DNA of 64,000 nucleotides from Siphonodentalium dalli. Taxonomy: Eukaryota > Mollusca > Scaphopoda > Gadilida > Siphonodentaliidae. Each line of letters starts with the position of its first letter. Positions within the stretch are counted from its first letter, which is position 1. The translations under genes and the position numbers were made by a program. Positions 14,401 through 29,400 of this stretch are shown here, one piece after another. Where the stretch lies: contig CP136067.1 in assembly GCA_032622095.1 (NCBI GenBank), positions 122,301,030 through 122,365,029 of the forward strand. Direction: 5' to 3'. The notes below the pieces were generated by a model. It did not search any database. It worked only from the letters and a program-made list of their open reading frames with translations, and was not told where the DNA came from.

Positions 14401-17400
14401 AGGGCATGGAAGAGTTTCGCTCATCCAAACCTTGGATTGAGAGAATGAATGTGTGCGTGTGTTATGTCTTTTCCTCCTTTGTCATTATTTCTTCTAAATA
14501 AAATTTTAAAAAGCCGACGAAAATCCTATGTCGGAATTACGTCTCTGGAACTCTATTAAAATTAGGTTCTGCATTGAAGGGATTCCCTCCATTTCATTGG
14601 AGAGTGGCACAGACTGCATGTGATTTCATTGGTTTATGGCATAGCAGATCATGTCAGTGATCAGAGGTCAATGACGTGTTAACAGTTTTCCCACGAATTG
14701 TCAAACTCAACTATTGTTGGAAAACTGAATACAGGCGATATATCCATAATTCATTTTACTCATCGCAATATAGGAGACCCAGTTATTTTATCAGTCAACG
14801 ATTATTCTTTCGCAACTAGTTGTATTTATAATTATTTCTAAATACCATGATTCTCACAAACATTTACTATGCCAGGAATGCACTCCGCGTTGTCGTAGAA
14901 ATGAAATATTATGGACACTTCTAGAGACGTAATTCCGATATAGGATTTTCGTTGGCTTTTCATAGAGACTTCCTGAGAACATATTGCAGTAATTTGAAAT
15001 ATGACCTGTTTTGCAATCACCAAAATAATAATCCATTCTGCGATTCTGAGGAAGTGGAGACCGCTGAACATTTTTACTTCATTGTCCGATCTTCACAAAA
15101 AAGGGGAGAGATGACTGTTTTGTGGGTCTGAATATGACATTAAATATGAACATTTTGCTAAATGGATCCGATGACCTAATGTCCAGTGAAAATGCAGACA
15201 TGTTCATTTCACTACAAAAGTTCATAAATAGAACCAAACGATTTAAGTGAGCATGATGACAAACTGATATGCATATCTCATATAAAGAATAGTTAAAACC
15301 CACAGTAATGCCCTAAATAATCGATTCCTTAACCACAGCAGAATTATGGGTAATTTTCAGGAAATATGGCTTGTTGCCATTCATCGGAAAGCTCTCACTG
15401 AGAGCTTTCCGATGAATGGCAACAAGCCATATTTCCGACTAAATCCTGAAAAATTACCCATAATTCTGCTGTGGTTAAGGAGTTGATTATTTAGGGCATT
15501 ACTGTATATAAGAGTGCTCTCCCATTCACAATGAAAAAGATGTGGTGGGGGCCCAAGGTATCGTCTACTGTATGATCTGTATTGTTAAAAGAAAAGATAT
15601 CTCAATATTTATTGAATATAAGATGAATATTTTCAAATTTTAATCATAATTATTTATGATATGGAATATTCTTGTTTATTTTCAGTGGTGCTTTCGGTGT
15701 AGTGCACAGGTGCATTGAGAAGGCAACGGGCCGAGTGTTTGTCGCTAAATTTATTAATACTCCATACCCACTCGACAAAGTCACGGTCCGCAACGAGATC
15801 AACATTATGAACAATCTTCATCATCCCAAGCTAATCAATCTTCATGACGCTTTCGAAGAAAAGTACGAGATGACACTCATCCTAGAATTGTAAGTACGAG
15901 ATGACACTCATCCTAGAATTGTAAGTACGAGATGACACTCATCCTAGAATTGTAAGTACGAGATGACACTCATCATAGAATTGTAAGTACGAGATGACAC
16001 TCATCATAGAATTGTAAGTACGAGATGACACTCATCCTAGAATTGTAAGTACGAGATGACACTCATCCTAGAATTGTAAGTACGAGATGACACTCATCCT
16101 AGAATTGTAAGTACGAGATGACACTCATCCTAGAATTGTAAGTACGAGTTGACACTCATCCTAGAATTGTAAGTACGAGATGACACTCATCCTAGAATTG
16201 TAAGTACGAGTTGACACTCATCCTAGAATTGTAAGTACGAGATGACACTCATCCTAGAATTGTAAGTACGAGATGACACTCATCATAGAATTGTAAGTAC
16301 GAGATGACACTCATCCTAGAATTGTAAGTACGAGATGACACTCATCCTAGAATTGTAAGTACGAGATGACACTCATCCTAGAATTGTAAGTACGAGATGA
16401 CACTCATCCTAGAATTGTAAGTACGAGTTGACACTCATCCTAGAATTGTAAGTACGAGATGACACTCATCCTAGAATTGTAAGTACGAGTTGACACTCAT
16501 CCTAGAATTGTAAGTACGAGATGACACTCATCCTAGAATTGTAAGTACGAGATGACACTCATCCTAGAATTGTAAGTACGAGATGACACTCATCCTAGAA
16601 TTGTAAGTACGAGATGACACTCATCCTAGAATTGTAAGTACAAGATGACACTCATCCTAGAATTGTAAGTACGAGATGACACTCATCCTAGAATTGTAAG
16701 TACGAGATGACACTCATCCTAGAATTGTAAGTACGAGATGACACTCATCCTAGAATTGTAACTACGGGATGACACTCATCCTAGAATTGTAAGTACGAGA
16801 TGACACTCATCCTAGAATTGTAAGTACGAGATGACACTCATCCTAGAATTGTAAGTACGAGATGACACTCATCCTAGAATTGTAAGTACGAGATGACACT
16901 CATCCTAGAATTGTAAGTACGAGATGACACTCATCCTAGAATTGTAAGTACGAGATGACACTCATCCTAGAATTGTAAGTACGAGATGACACTCATCCTA
17001 GAATTGTAAGTACGAGATGACACTCATCCTAGAATTGTAAGTACGAGATGACACTCATCCTAGAATTGTAAGTACGAGATGACACTCATCCTAGAATTGT
17101 AAGTACGAGTTGACACTCATCCTAGAATTGTAAGTACGAGTTGACACTCATCCACGAATTGTAAGTACGAGATGACACTCATCCTAGAATTGTAAGTACG
17201 AGATGACACTCATCCTAGAATTGTAAGTACGAGATGACACTCATCCTAGAATTGTAAGTACGAGTTGACACTCATCCTAGAATTGTAAGTACGAGATGAC
17301 ACTCATCCTAGAATTGTAAGTACGAGATGACACTCATCCTAGAATTGTAAGTACGAGATGACACTCATCCTAGAATTGTAAGTACGAGTTGACACTCATC

Positions 17401-20400
17401 CTAGAATTGTAAGTACGAGTTGACACTCATCCTAGAATTGTAAGTACGAGATGACACTCATCCTAGAATTGTAAGTACGAGATGACACTCATCCTAGAAT
17501 TGTAAGTACGAGATGACACTCATCCTAGAATTGTAAGTACGAGTTGACACTCATCCTAGAATTGTAAGTACGAGTTGACACTCATCCACGAATTGTAAGT
17601 ACGAGATGACACTCATCCTAGAATTGTAAGTACGAGATGACACTCATCCTAGAATTGTAAGTACGAGATGACACTCATCCTAGAATTGTAAGTACGAGAT
17701 GACACTCATCCTAGAATTGTAAGTACGAGATGACACTCATCCTAGAATTGTAAGTACGAGTTGACACTCATCCTAGAATTGTAAGTACGAGATGACACTC
17801 ATCCTAGAATTGTAAGTACGAGATGACACTCATCCTAGAATTGTAAGTACGAGATGACACTCATCCTAGAATTGTAAGTACGAGTTGACACTCATCCTAG
17901 AATTGTAAGTACGAGTTGACACTCATCCTAGAATTGTAAGTACGAGATGACACTCATCCTAGAATTGTAAGTACGAGATGACACTCATCCTAGAATTGTA
18001 AGTACGAGATGACACTCATCCTAGAATTGTAAGTACGAGATGACACTCATCCTAGAATTGTAAGTACGAGTTGACACTCATCCTAGAATTGTAAGTACGA
18101 GATGACACTCATCCTAGAATTGTAAGTACGAGTTGACACTCATCCTAGAATTGTAAGTACGAGATGACACTCATCCTAGAATTGTAAGTACGAGATGACA
18201 CTCATCCTAGAATTGTAAGTACGAGATGACACTCATCCTAGAATTGTAAGTACGAGATGACACTCATCCTAGAATTGTAAGTACGAGTTGACACTCATCC
18301 TAGAATTGTAAGTACGAGATGACACTCATCCTAGAATTGTAAGTACGAGATGACACTCATCCTAGAATTGTAAGTACGAGATGACACTCATCCTAGAATT
18401 GTAAGTACGAGTTGACACTCATCCTAGAATTGTAAGTACGAGATGACACTCATCCTAGAATTGTAAGTACGAGATGACACTCATCCTAGAATTGTAAGTA
18501 CGAGTTGACACTCATCCTAGAATTGTAAGTACGAGATGACACTCATCCTAGAATTGTAAGTACGAGATGACACTCATCCTAGAATTGTAAGTACGAGTTG
18601 ACACTCATCCTAGAATTGTAAGTACGAGATGACACTCATCCTAGAATTGTAAGTACGAGATGACACTCATCCTAGAATTGTAAGTACGAGTTGACACTCA
18701 TCCTAGAATTGTAACTACGAGATGACACTCATCCTAGAATTGTAAGTACGAGATGACACTCATCCTAGAATTGTAAGTACGAGTTGACACTCATCCTAGA
18801 ATTGTAAGTACGAGATGACACTCATCCTAGAATTGTAAGTACGAGATGACACTCATCCTAGAATTGTAAGTACGAGATGACACTCATCCTAGAATTGTAA
18901 GTACGAGATGACACTCATCCTAGAATTGTAAGTACGAGATGACACTCATCCTAGAATTGTAAGTACGAGTTGACACTCATCCTAGAATTGTAAGTACGAG
19001 ATGACACTCATCCTAGAATTGTAAGTACGAGATGACACTCATCCTAGAATTGTAAGTACGAGATGACACTCATCCTAGAATTGTAAGTACGAGATGACAC
19101 TCATCCTAGAATTGTAAGTACGAGATGACACTCATCCTAGAATTGTAAGTACGAGATGACACTCATCCTAGAATTGTAAGTACGAGATGACACTCATCCT
19201 AGAATTGTAAGTACGAGATGACACTCATCCTAGAATTGTAAGTTCGAGTTGACACTCATCCTAGAATTGTAAGTACGAGTTGACACTCATCCTAGAATTG
19301 TAAGTACGAGATGACACTCATCCTAGAATTGTAAGTACGAGTTGACACTCATCCTAGAATTGTAAGTACGAGATGACACTCATCCTAGAATTGTAAGTAC
19401 GAGATGACACTCATCCTAGAATTGTAAGTACGAGTTGACACTCATCCTAGAATTGTAAGTACGAGATGACACTCATCCTAGAATTGTAAGTACGAGATGA
19501 CACTCATCCTAGAATTGTAAGTACGAGATGACACTCATCCTAGAATTGTAAGTACGAGTTGACACTCATCCTAGAATTGTAAGTACGAGTTGACACTCAT
19601 CCACGAATTGTAAGTACGAGATGACACTCATCCTAGAATTGTAAGTACGAGATGACACTCATCCTAGAATTGTAAGTACGAGATGACACTCATCCTAGAA
19701 TTGTAAGTACGAGATGACACTCATCCTAGAATTGTAAGTACGAGATGACACTCATCCTAGAATTGTAAGTACGAGTTGACACTCATCCTAGAATTGTAAG
19801 TACGAGATGACACTCATCCTAGAATTGTAAGTACGAGATGACACTCATCCTAGAATTGTAAGTACGAGATGACACTCATCCTAGAATTGTAAGTACGAGT
19901 TGACACTCATCCTAGAATTGTAAGTACGAGTTGACACTCATCCTAGAATTGTAAGTACGAGATGACACTCATCCTAGAATTGTAAGTACGAGATGACACT
20001 CATCCTAGAATTGTAAGTACGAGATGACACTCATCCTAGAATTGTAAGTACGAGATGACACTCATCCTAGAATTGTAAGTACGAGTTGACACTCATCCTA
20101 GAATTGTAAGTACGAGATGACACTCATCCTAGAATTGTAAGTACGAGTTGACACTCATCCTAGAATTGTAAGTACGAGATGACACTCATCCTAGAATTGT
20201 AAGTACGAGATGACACTCATCCTAGAATTGTAAGTACGAGATGACACTCATCCTAGAATTGTAAGTACGAGATGACACTCATCCTAGAATTGTAAGTACG
20301 AGTTGACACTCATCCTAGAATTGTAAGTACGAGATGACACTCATCCTAGAATTGTAAGTACGAGATGACACTCATCCTAGAATTGTAAGTACGAGATGAC

Positions 20401-23400
20401 ACTCATCCTAGAATTGTAAGTACGAGTTGACACTCATCCTAGAATTGTAAGTACGAGATGACACTCATCCTAGAATTGTAAGTACGAGATGACACTCATC
20501 CTAGAATTGTAAGTACGAGTTGACACTCATCCTAGAATTGTAAGTACGAGATGACACTCATCCTAGAATTGTAAGTACGAGATGACACTCATCCTAGAAT
20601 TGTAAGTACGAGTTGACACTCATCCTAGAATTGTAAGTACGAGATGACACTCATCCTAGAATTGTAAGTACGAGATGACACTCATCCTAGAATTGTAAGT
20701 ACGAGTTGACACTCATCCTAGAATTGTAACTACGAGATGACACTCATCCTAGAATTGTAAGTACGAGATGACACTCATCCTAGAATTGTAAGTACGAGTT
20801 GACACTCATCCTAGAATTGTAAGTACGAGATGACACTCATCCTAGAATTGTAAGTACGAGATGACACTCATCCTAGAATTGTAAGTACGAGATGACACTC
20901 ATCCTAGAATTGTAAGTACGAGATGACACTCATCCTAGAATTGTAAGTACGAGATGACACTCATCCTAGAATTGTAAGTACGAGTTGACACTCATCCTAG
21001 AATTGTAAGTACGAGATGACACTCATCCTAGAATTGTAAGTACGAGATGACACTCATCCTAGAATTGTAAGTACGAGATGACACTCATCCTAGAATTGTA
21101 AGTACGAGATGACACTCATCCTAGAATTGTAAGTACGAGATGACACTCATCCTAGAATTGTAAGTACGAGATGACACTCATCCTAGAATTGTAAGTACGA
21201 GATGACACTCATCCTAGAATTGTAAGTACGAGATGACACTCATCCTAGAATTGTAAGTTCGAGTTGACACTCATCCTAGAATTGTAAGTACGAGTTGACA
21301 CTCATCCTAGAATTGTAAGTACGAGATGACACTCATCCTAGAATTGTAAGTACGAGTTGACACTCATCCTAGAATTGTAAGTACGAGATGACACTCATCC
21401 TAGAATTGTAAGTACGAGATGACACTCATCCTAGAATTGTAAGTACGAGTTGACACTCATCCTAGAATTGTAAGTACGAGTTGACACTCATCCTAGAATT
21501 GTAACTACGAGATGACACTCATCCTAGAATTGTAAGTACGAGATGACACTCATCCTAGAATTGTAAGTACGAGTTGACACTCATCCTAGAATTGTAAGTA
21601 CGAGATGACACTCATCCTAGAATTGTAAGTACGAGATGACACTCATCCTAGAATTGTAAGTACGAGTTGACACTCATCCTAGAATTGTAAGTACGAGATG
21701 ACACTCATCCTAGAATTGTAAGAACGAGATGACACTCATCCTAGAATTGTAAGTACGAGATGACACTCATCCTAGAATTGTAAGTACGAGTTGACACTCA
21801 TCCTAGAATTGTAAGTACGAGATGACACTCATCCTAGAATTGTAAGTACGAGATGACACTCATCCTAGAATTGTAAGTACGAGATGACACTCATCCTAGA
21901 ATTGTAAGTACGAGATGACACTCATCCTAGAATTGTAAGTACGAGATGACACTCATCCTAGAATTGTAAGTACGAGTTGACACTCATCCTAGAATTGTAA
22001 GTACTAGTTGACACTCATCCACGAATTGTAAGTACGAGATGACACTCATCCTAGAATTGTAAGTACGAGATGACACTCATCCTAGAATTGTAAGTACGAG
22101 ATGACACTCATCCTAGAATTGTAAGTACGAGTTGACACTCATCCTAGAATTGTAAGTACGAGTTGACACTCATCCTAGAATTGTAAGTACGAGATGACAC
22201 TCATCCTAGAATTGTAAGTACGAGATGACACTCATCCTAGAATTGTAAGTACGAGATGACACTCATCCTAGAATTGTAAGTACGAGTTGACACTCATCCT
22301 AGAATTGTAAGTACGAGATGACACTCATCCTAGAATTGTAAGTACGAGATGACACTCATCCTAGAATTGTAAGTACGAGATGACACTCATCCTAGAATTG
22401 TAAGTACGAGATGACACTCATCCTAGAATTGTAAGTACGAGATGACACTCATCCTAGAATTGTAAGTACGAGATGACACTCATCCTAGAATTGTAAGTAC
22501 GAGATGACACTCATCCTAGAATTGTAAGTACGAGTTGACACTCATCCTAGAATTGTAAGTACGAGTTGACACTCATCCTAGAATTGTAAGTACGAGATGA
22601 CACTCATCCTAGAATTGTAAGTACGAGATGACACTCATCCTAGAATTGTAAGTACGAGATGACACTCATCCTAGAATTGTAAGTACGAGTTGACACTCAT
22701 CCTAGAATTGTAAGTACGAGATGACACTCATCCTAGAATTGTAAGTACGAGATGACACTCATCCTAGAATTGTATGTACGAGATGACACTCATCCTAGAA
22801 TTGTAAGTACGAGATGACACTCATCCTAGAATTGTAAGTACGAGATGACACTCATCCTAGAATTGTATGTACGAGATGACACTCATCCTAGAATTGTAAG
22901 TACGAGTTGACACTCATCCTAGAATTGTAACTACGAGATGACACTCATCCTAGAATTGTAAGTATGAGTTGACACTCATCCTAGAATTGTAAGTACGAGA
23001 TGACACTCATCCTAGAATTGTAAGTACGAGATGACACTCATCCTAGAATTGTAAGTACGAGATGACACTCATCCTAGAATTGTAAGTACGAGATGACACT
23101 CATCCTAGAATTGTAAGTACGAGTTGACACTCATCCTAGAATTGTAAGTACGAGATGACACTCATCCTAGAATTGTAAGTACGAGTTGACACTCATCCTA
23201 GAATTGTAACTACGAGATGACACTCATCCTAGAATTGTAAGTACGAGTTGACACTCATCCTAGAATTGTAAGTACGAGATGACACTCATCCTAGAATTGT
23301 AAGTACGAGATGACACTCATCCTAGAATTGTAAGTACGAGATGACACTCATCCTAGAATTGTAAGTACGAGATGACACTCATCCTAGAATTGTAAGTACG

Positions 23401-26400
23401 AGATGACACTCATCCTAGAATTGTAAGTACGAGATGACACTCATCCTAGAATTGTAAGTACGAGATGACACTCATCCTAGAATTGTAAGTACGAGATGAC
23501 ACTCATCCTAGAATTGTAAGTATGAGTTGACACTCATCCTAGAATTGTAACTACGAGATGACACTCATCCTAGAATTGTAAGTACGAGTTGACACTCATC
23601 CTAGAATTGTAAGTACGAGATGACACTCATCCTAGAATTGTAAGTACGAGTTGACACTCATCCTAGAATTGTAAGTACGAGATGACACTCATCCTAGAAT
23701 TGTAAGTACGAGTTGACACTCATCCTAGAATTGTAACTACGAGATGACACTCATCCTAGAATTGTAAGTACGAGTTGACACTCATCCTAGAATTGTAAGT
23801 ACTAGATGACACTCATCCTAGAATTGTAAGTACGAGATGACACTCATCCTAGAATTGTAAGTACGAGATGACACTCATCCTAGAATTGTAAGTACGAGAT
23901 GACACTCATCCTAGAATTGTAAGTACGAGTTGACACTCATCCTAGAATTGTAAGTACGAGATGACACTCATCCTAGAATTGTAAGTACGAGATGACACTC
24001 ATCCTAGAATTGTAAGTTACGAGTTGACACTCATCCTAGAATTGTAAGTACGAGATGACACTCATCCTAGAATTGTAAGTACGAGATGACACTCATCCTA
24101 GAATTGTAAGTACGAGATGACACTCATCCTAGAATTGTAAGTACGAGTTGACACTCATCCTAGAATTGTAAGTACGAGATGACACTCATCCTAGAATTGT
24201 AAGTACGAGATGACACTCATCCTAGAATTGTAAGTACGAGTTGACACTCATCCTAGAATTGTAAGTACGAGATGACACTCATCCTAGAATTGTAAGTACG
24301 AGTTGACACTCATCCTAGAATTGTAACTACGAGATGACACTCATCCTAGAATTGTAAGTATGAGTTGACACTCATCCTAGAATTGTAAGTACGAGATGAC
24401 ACTCATCCTAGAATTGTAAGTACGAGATGACACTCATCCTAGAATTGTAAGTACGAGATGACACTCATCCTAGAATTGTAAGTACGAGATGACACTCATC
24501 CTAGAATTGTAAGTACGAGATGACACTCATCCTAGAATTGTAAGTACGAGTTGACACTCATCCTAGAATTGTAAGTACGAGATGACACTCATCCTAGAAT
24601 TGTAAGTACGAGATGACACTCATCCTAGAATTGTAACTACGAGATGACACTCATCCTAGAATTGTAAGTATGAGTTGACACTCATCCTAGAATTGTAAGT
24701 ACGAGATGACACTCATCCTAGAATTGTAAGTACGAGATGACACTCATCCTAGAATTGTAAGTACGAGATGACACTCATCCTAGAATTGTAAGTACGAGAT
24801 GACACTCATCCTAGAATTGTAAGTACGAGATGACACTCATCCTAGAATTGTAAGTACGAGTTGACACTCATCCTAGAATTGTAAGTACGAGATGACACTC
24901 ATCCTAGAATTGTAAGTACGAGTTGACACTCATCCTAGAATTGTAAGTACGAGATGACACTCATCCTAGAATTGTAAGTACGAGATGACACTCATCCTAG
25001 AATTGTAAGTACGAGATGACACTCATCCTAGAATTGTAAGTACGAGATGACACTCATCCTAGAATTGTAAGTACGAGTTGACACTCATCCTAGAATTGTA
25101 AGTACGAGATGACACTCATCCTAGAATTGTAAGTACGAGTTGACACTCATCCTAGAATTGTAAGTAAATGGAGTTGATATTATGTTAGTCTCCATACTTT
25201 TAGGAGATAACCATACTCAGTCGAGTCGGATATTCGGGGATTCTATTATGAAAACAGTTTGTGAACGAGCCAGTTCATTGTTAATAACTCTCCAATAATG
25301 AGATTTGCACGTCAAAACCATTGCAATGTAAACACTAGTGTTACAGTGGAATTACTGGTAAGTCCAATTAATCCATTGAAAAACTGTACAATTTTATTCC
25401 ATAAACTTAACTATACATCCTCGTATTTTAGAATTCTAAAAAAAGCCTCCTTCCCTCATATAATTTTACATAAATAATTTCCTGAGAACACAGGTATTCA
25501 ATGCAAATGGCCTAATATTCCAGTTTATAAAATGTTGTTTGAAATGCATTAATATTTTTCAATTATATGACAATGACCAATTTCTTAAATGTATTTCAGT
25601 TTGTCTGGTGGTGAGCTGTTTGATCGCATCGCAGCAGAAGATTATAAGATGTCCGAAGCTGAGGTTATCAACTACATGAGACAAGTCTGCACTGGACTCC
25701 GTCACATGCATGAGCGTTGCCTTGTACATCTCGACATCAAGGTATGATTATCGCAGAACTATTTTCAAAACCTGCTTCTTTTTTTTACTCACACTGTTCC
25801 TCAAAAGCATAACATTCCATCATCTTAGACTGTGTCATCTTTTTCAAGTGACCACACATACAAGAGTCAATTATTTAGGGCATTACTATATGTGTGGAGT
25901 CCACGCATGACGTAAATGACATTTGTCTCAACCATGAAACCAGAACTATAAATTTATCAAGAGAGTTAATCAGTGGAACAACCCTTTGTTCGAATGTAGG
26001 CTCAATTTTTGGATGATAACATTGCCTGCCCGTTTTTACTAGAGTTACAAATATTGTTCGTCACAGATATTTAAGATGAGAGGACTTATGCCCCTAATAG
26101 TAACTACAAAGACAAATTAATAATCATTCACAAAAAATGTCTTTATAATACCGACATATTATGGACTTGTTCGGGTCTGTTAAACTGTTAAGTTAGTATT
26201 CAGGCACTATGCCAACTGGAGGAATGTAGCATTCTACTAATTCGTCGAAAATCTCAAGCAAATCGATGGTACCACTCCATAGAAAACATCATCTGAACTA
26301 CGCTCAATTGTAAATATTTACTTTTCGAATTGGGACGCAACTATCGGCGATAAAGTAACGAAAACTATTTCGCCATCGAGAGTCATTGAATTTAATTAAT

Positions 26401-29400
26401 ATATAATAATGATGGTGTGTGTTGTCAGTTTGGATAAAGATTTGTAGAAATAACTAATTTGAGCAAGATTATCCTCCATTTCTATTTGATCACCCTACTG
26501 GAGTGCTTCACATCACTTTAAAATAGTGTAGGCCTAACTGACATTTTCAGAATGAGGTCCCCAGAGTGTAAATTTAGTGAAGCTATCCCTCGAAGCGTGC
26601 TAGCATCACCAAATTAACCCTCTATGAACCTCAGTCTGCTTAGGCTTCAATTGCTATGGGAGACCTAGTTTAAGTTCCCCAGTTGAAGTTGGTGATGTTT
26701 GCCAATTAGTAACCTTGATTGTGCAATTTATCTTCTGCAATATAGATGTTTCCCAGAAGATGAGGCCTAAGCAGAATGATGTCCCCAGATAGTAAATTTG
26801 GTGATGTTAGCATCACTAAATTTACCCTCTAGTGACCTCATTCTGCAAATATCAGACATGTTAAACCCAGGCTTGTTTGATTTCCCATTGAAAAACTCAA
26901 TTTGCATGATTACCTTCTACTTTATATTGCATTGTAGCCGGAGAATATTTTGTGTGAGACAAACAGTGGTAACAGATCCACCAATGTCAAATTGATTGAC
27001 TTCGGTCTCGCCACAAAACTGAACCCAGATGATGTCGTTAAAGTAACTACTGCTACTGCCGAATTCGCTGCCCCTGAGATCGTCGACAGGGAACCAGTCG
27101 GATTCTACACAGACATGTGGGCTGTTGGTGTTCTTGCCTACGTTCTGTAAGTTACATATCGGAAGAACACATTTTACACTTGATTTCATCAGATTTTATT
27201 TTGATTGTTTATTTGTACAATATTTACAAACATAATGCTAACAGAGAAATATTAAGAAATAAACGTGATTATATCGTACAAGTCAAGTTCCTTCGCCTCG
27301 AAGACAGCCACCATCTTTTATCAATTGAAAACAACAAATGTCATGTGCAGTGTTGCTTTCCTGGGGGGACGCGGGGGAACGCCGTTCCCCTACTTTTTTT
27401 CTGAAGGGGAACGCTGTTCCCCCCACATTTTTAGCCTCAATTACTTTAAATATCTTCACATTTTTAGTTATCATAATAAAAACATAAACAGAAACGTCGT
27501 TTTGGAGTGTATAAGCTTTTCCCGCTCCATACTATATGTATAATGCAAGTTATAAATAACGTGTGACGTCGTTCAAAGTTAAGCGCGCATTTGTTTTGTA
27601 AACATTCAAAATGTCTAACATGTCTCGACAGTCTCGCGATTCAAAAGAACCAAAACAGAGGGAAATTTCTACATTTTTCAAAACTAAGTCTTGCAACACG
27701 CTGACGAAAGATAACATTAACACTAGAAGCCCCTATAGTGGTAGTATTTGTGATGAAAGGAAGAGTGATTGTTGTGAAATCTTGGCTGCTGATGTGACCG
27801 CGGCCACCTCACGCAAAACTGACATTAACCCTAATAGTACAAGTGACACTGACAATTTGAGTCAAAATAAACCTGGCATTGTCGACAACTGTGCCTGGCC
27901 CGACGTATGGTCCTCTGAAGTCTGGGCAGGTAAACAGGAGGCGTATCCATGGATATTTTGTGGTGGAGGGAAATTGGGCTGTCGTATCTGTAAGGAAATT
28001 CAACATTGAAAAGGTGCATACGATCTACAGCCAATCCCCTAAAAACCAAAGGGAGTTAAAAGAAATTGCTAGTAGCTTCGAGTCCGAGATTTTGAAGATA
28101 GGCACGTTTCTAAGTACGAGGTGGGTGGCAAGTAGTTACCGAACTGTTATGGCTATGTGGACAAGTTATGAATCGTTGTTTCTCCATTTTAAAAAGAAAT
28201 CCGATGGGAGTAACAAAACTTCGTCTCAGTTTAAGGGACTACTGAAGCGCATGCAGTCTCCTGGATTTTTGACTGATGTGGCTTTCATGTGCGATCTACT
28301 TTTTGAACTATCTGAATTATCCGAAATGTTACAGAGCCGAACAATGGACTTAGTTACTGCCGATAAATGTATGAGACGTACAATACGTGCTATTGAAGCT
28401 TTAAAACAAAACACAGGAACAAAAAGCTTAAATGCTAACGATGCTGTGAAATCGGGGAACTTCGGAACCGTACCTCTCATTCAAAATCCAAAACTCGTGA
28501 CAATAAACCATAGTGATCTTGTAGACGAACTTTGTGCATCTCTAAGAGACTGACTGTTCACAACCAAGGCTTCGTGTGGGCAATGCGACACATCCGGTTA
28601 TGATAAACTCATGAACGAAATTAAAAATTAAAGTCCTCTATCCAGATCATTGGGCACATAAAATTGATGAAAACAGCGGCTTCGGTGTAAATGAAGTTCG
28701 TTCACTTTGTGATAGGTTTCGGTTAGAAAGGCCATCAGTTGTTGCAGCATTCCAGACATATGTTGAAAATAACGGTCGCTGAGCGCCTCAAAATTTGCGT
28801 ACTCTCCTTCAATGCGTCACCTGCATTCCCGTGTCATCCGCTGAGTGTGAACGCAGTTTCAGCCAGATGAACTTAACATATTCCACACTCCGTAACCAAT
28901 TACTTATCCAAAATGTTTCTAACCTCATGTTTATAAAACTGAACGGCCCACCTGTGGCATCTTGGAAACCACAGCAGTATGCGGTAACTTGGCTTCGTTC
29001 TTCTCACCACTCCGCTGACGACCCGCGTGTAAAGAAACGAAAGGTATCGGACATTGGAAGCGACAATGAAATGTCTGAAGAGAAGAAGTTGAAGCTCAAA
29101 CTATGGAGCGTTATGTGAAATTTGTATAAGTTCAATCATGCGTTCAATCTATAAAAAGATTCATTTGAAACATTACTATTTTAATAAAATTGCATCCTGT
29201 ACTGCATGAGTTGTCATGAAACATGCATGTTGTTTCCAATATTTCGACAGAAACCAACCTTAAAGCAGTGGCGGATCTAGGGGGTGAACAGGGTGGCTAG
29301 CCACCCCTCCCCAATATATACCCGATATATCATCATACCGCCCAGCACTAATTTTTATTGCACTATTTTTACGATGGTTGAGAAAACTGATAATTTATTT

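Noticed and set aside
15861-25167. Array as CRISPR or as a protein-coding repeat
   Set aside because: Units are contiguous without spacers, the setting is an animal intron, and 31-bp units with TAA in one frame cannot encode a long repeat protein.
27611-29118. Second host gene (ZNF862-like) inside the intron
   Set aside because: The reading frame is broken, and the region sits exactly within hAT TIRs and an 8-bp target duplication, so it is a transposon remnant.
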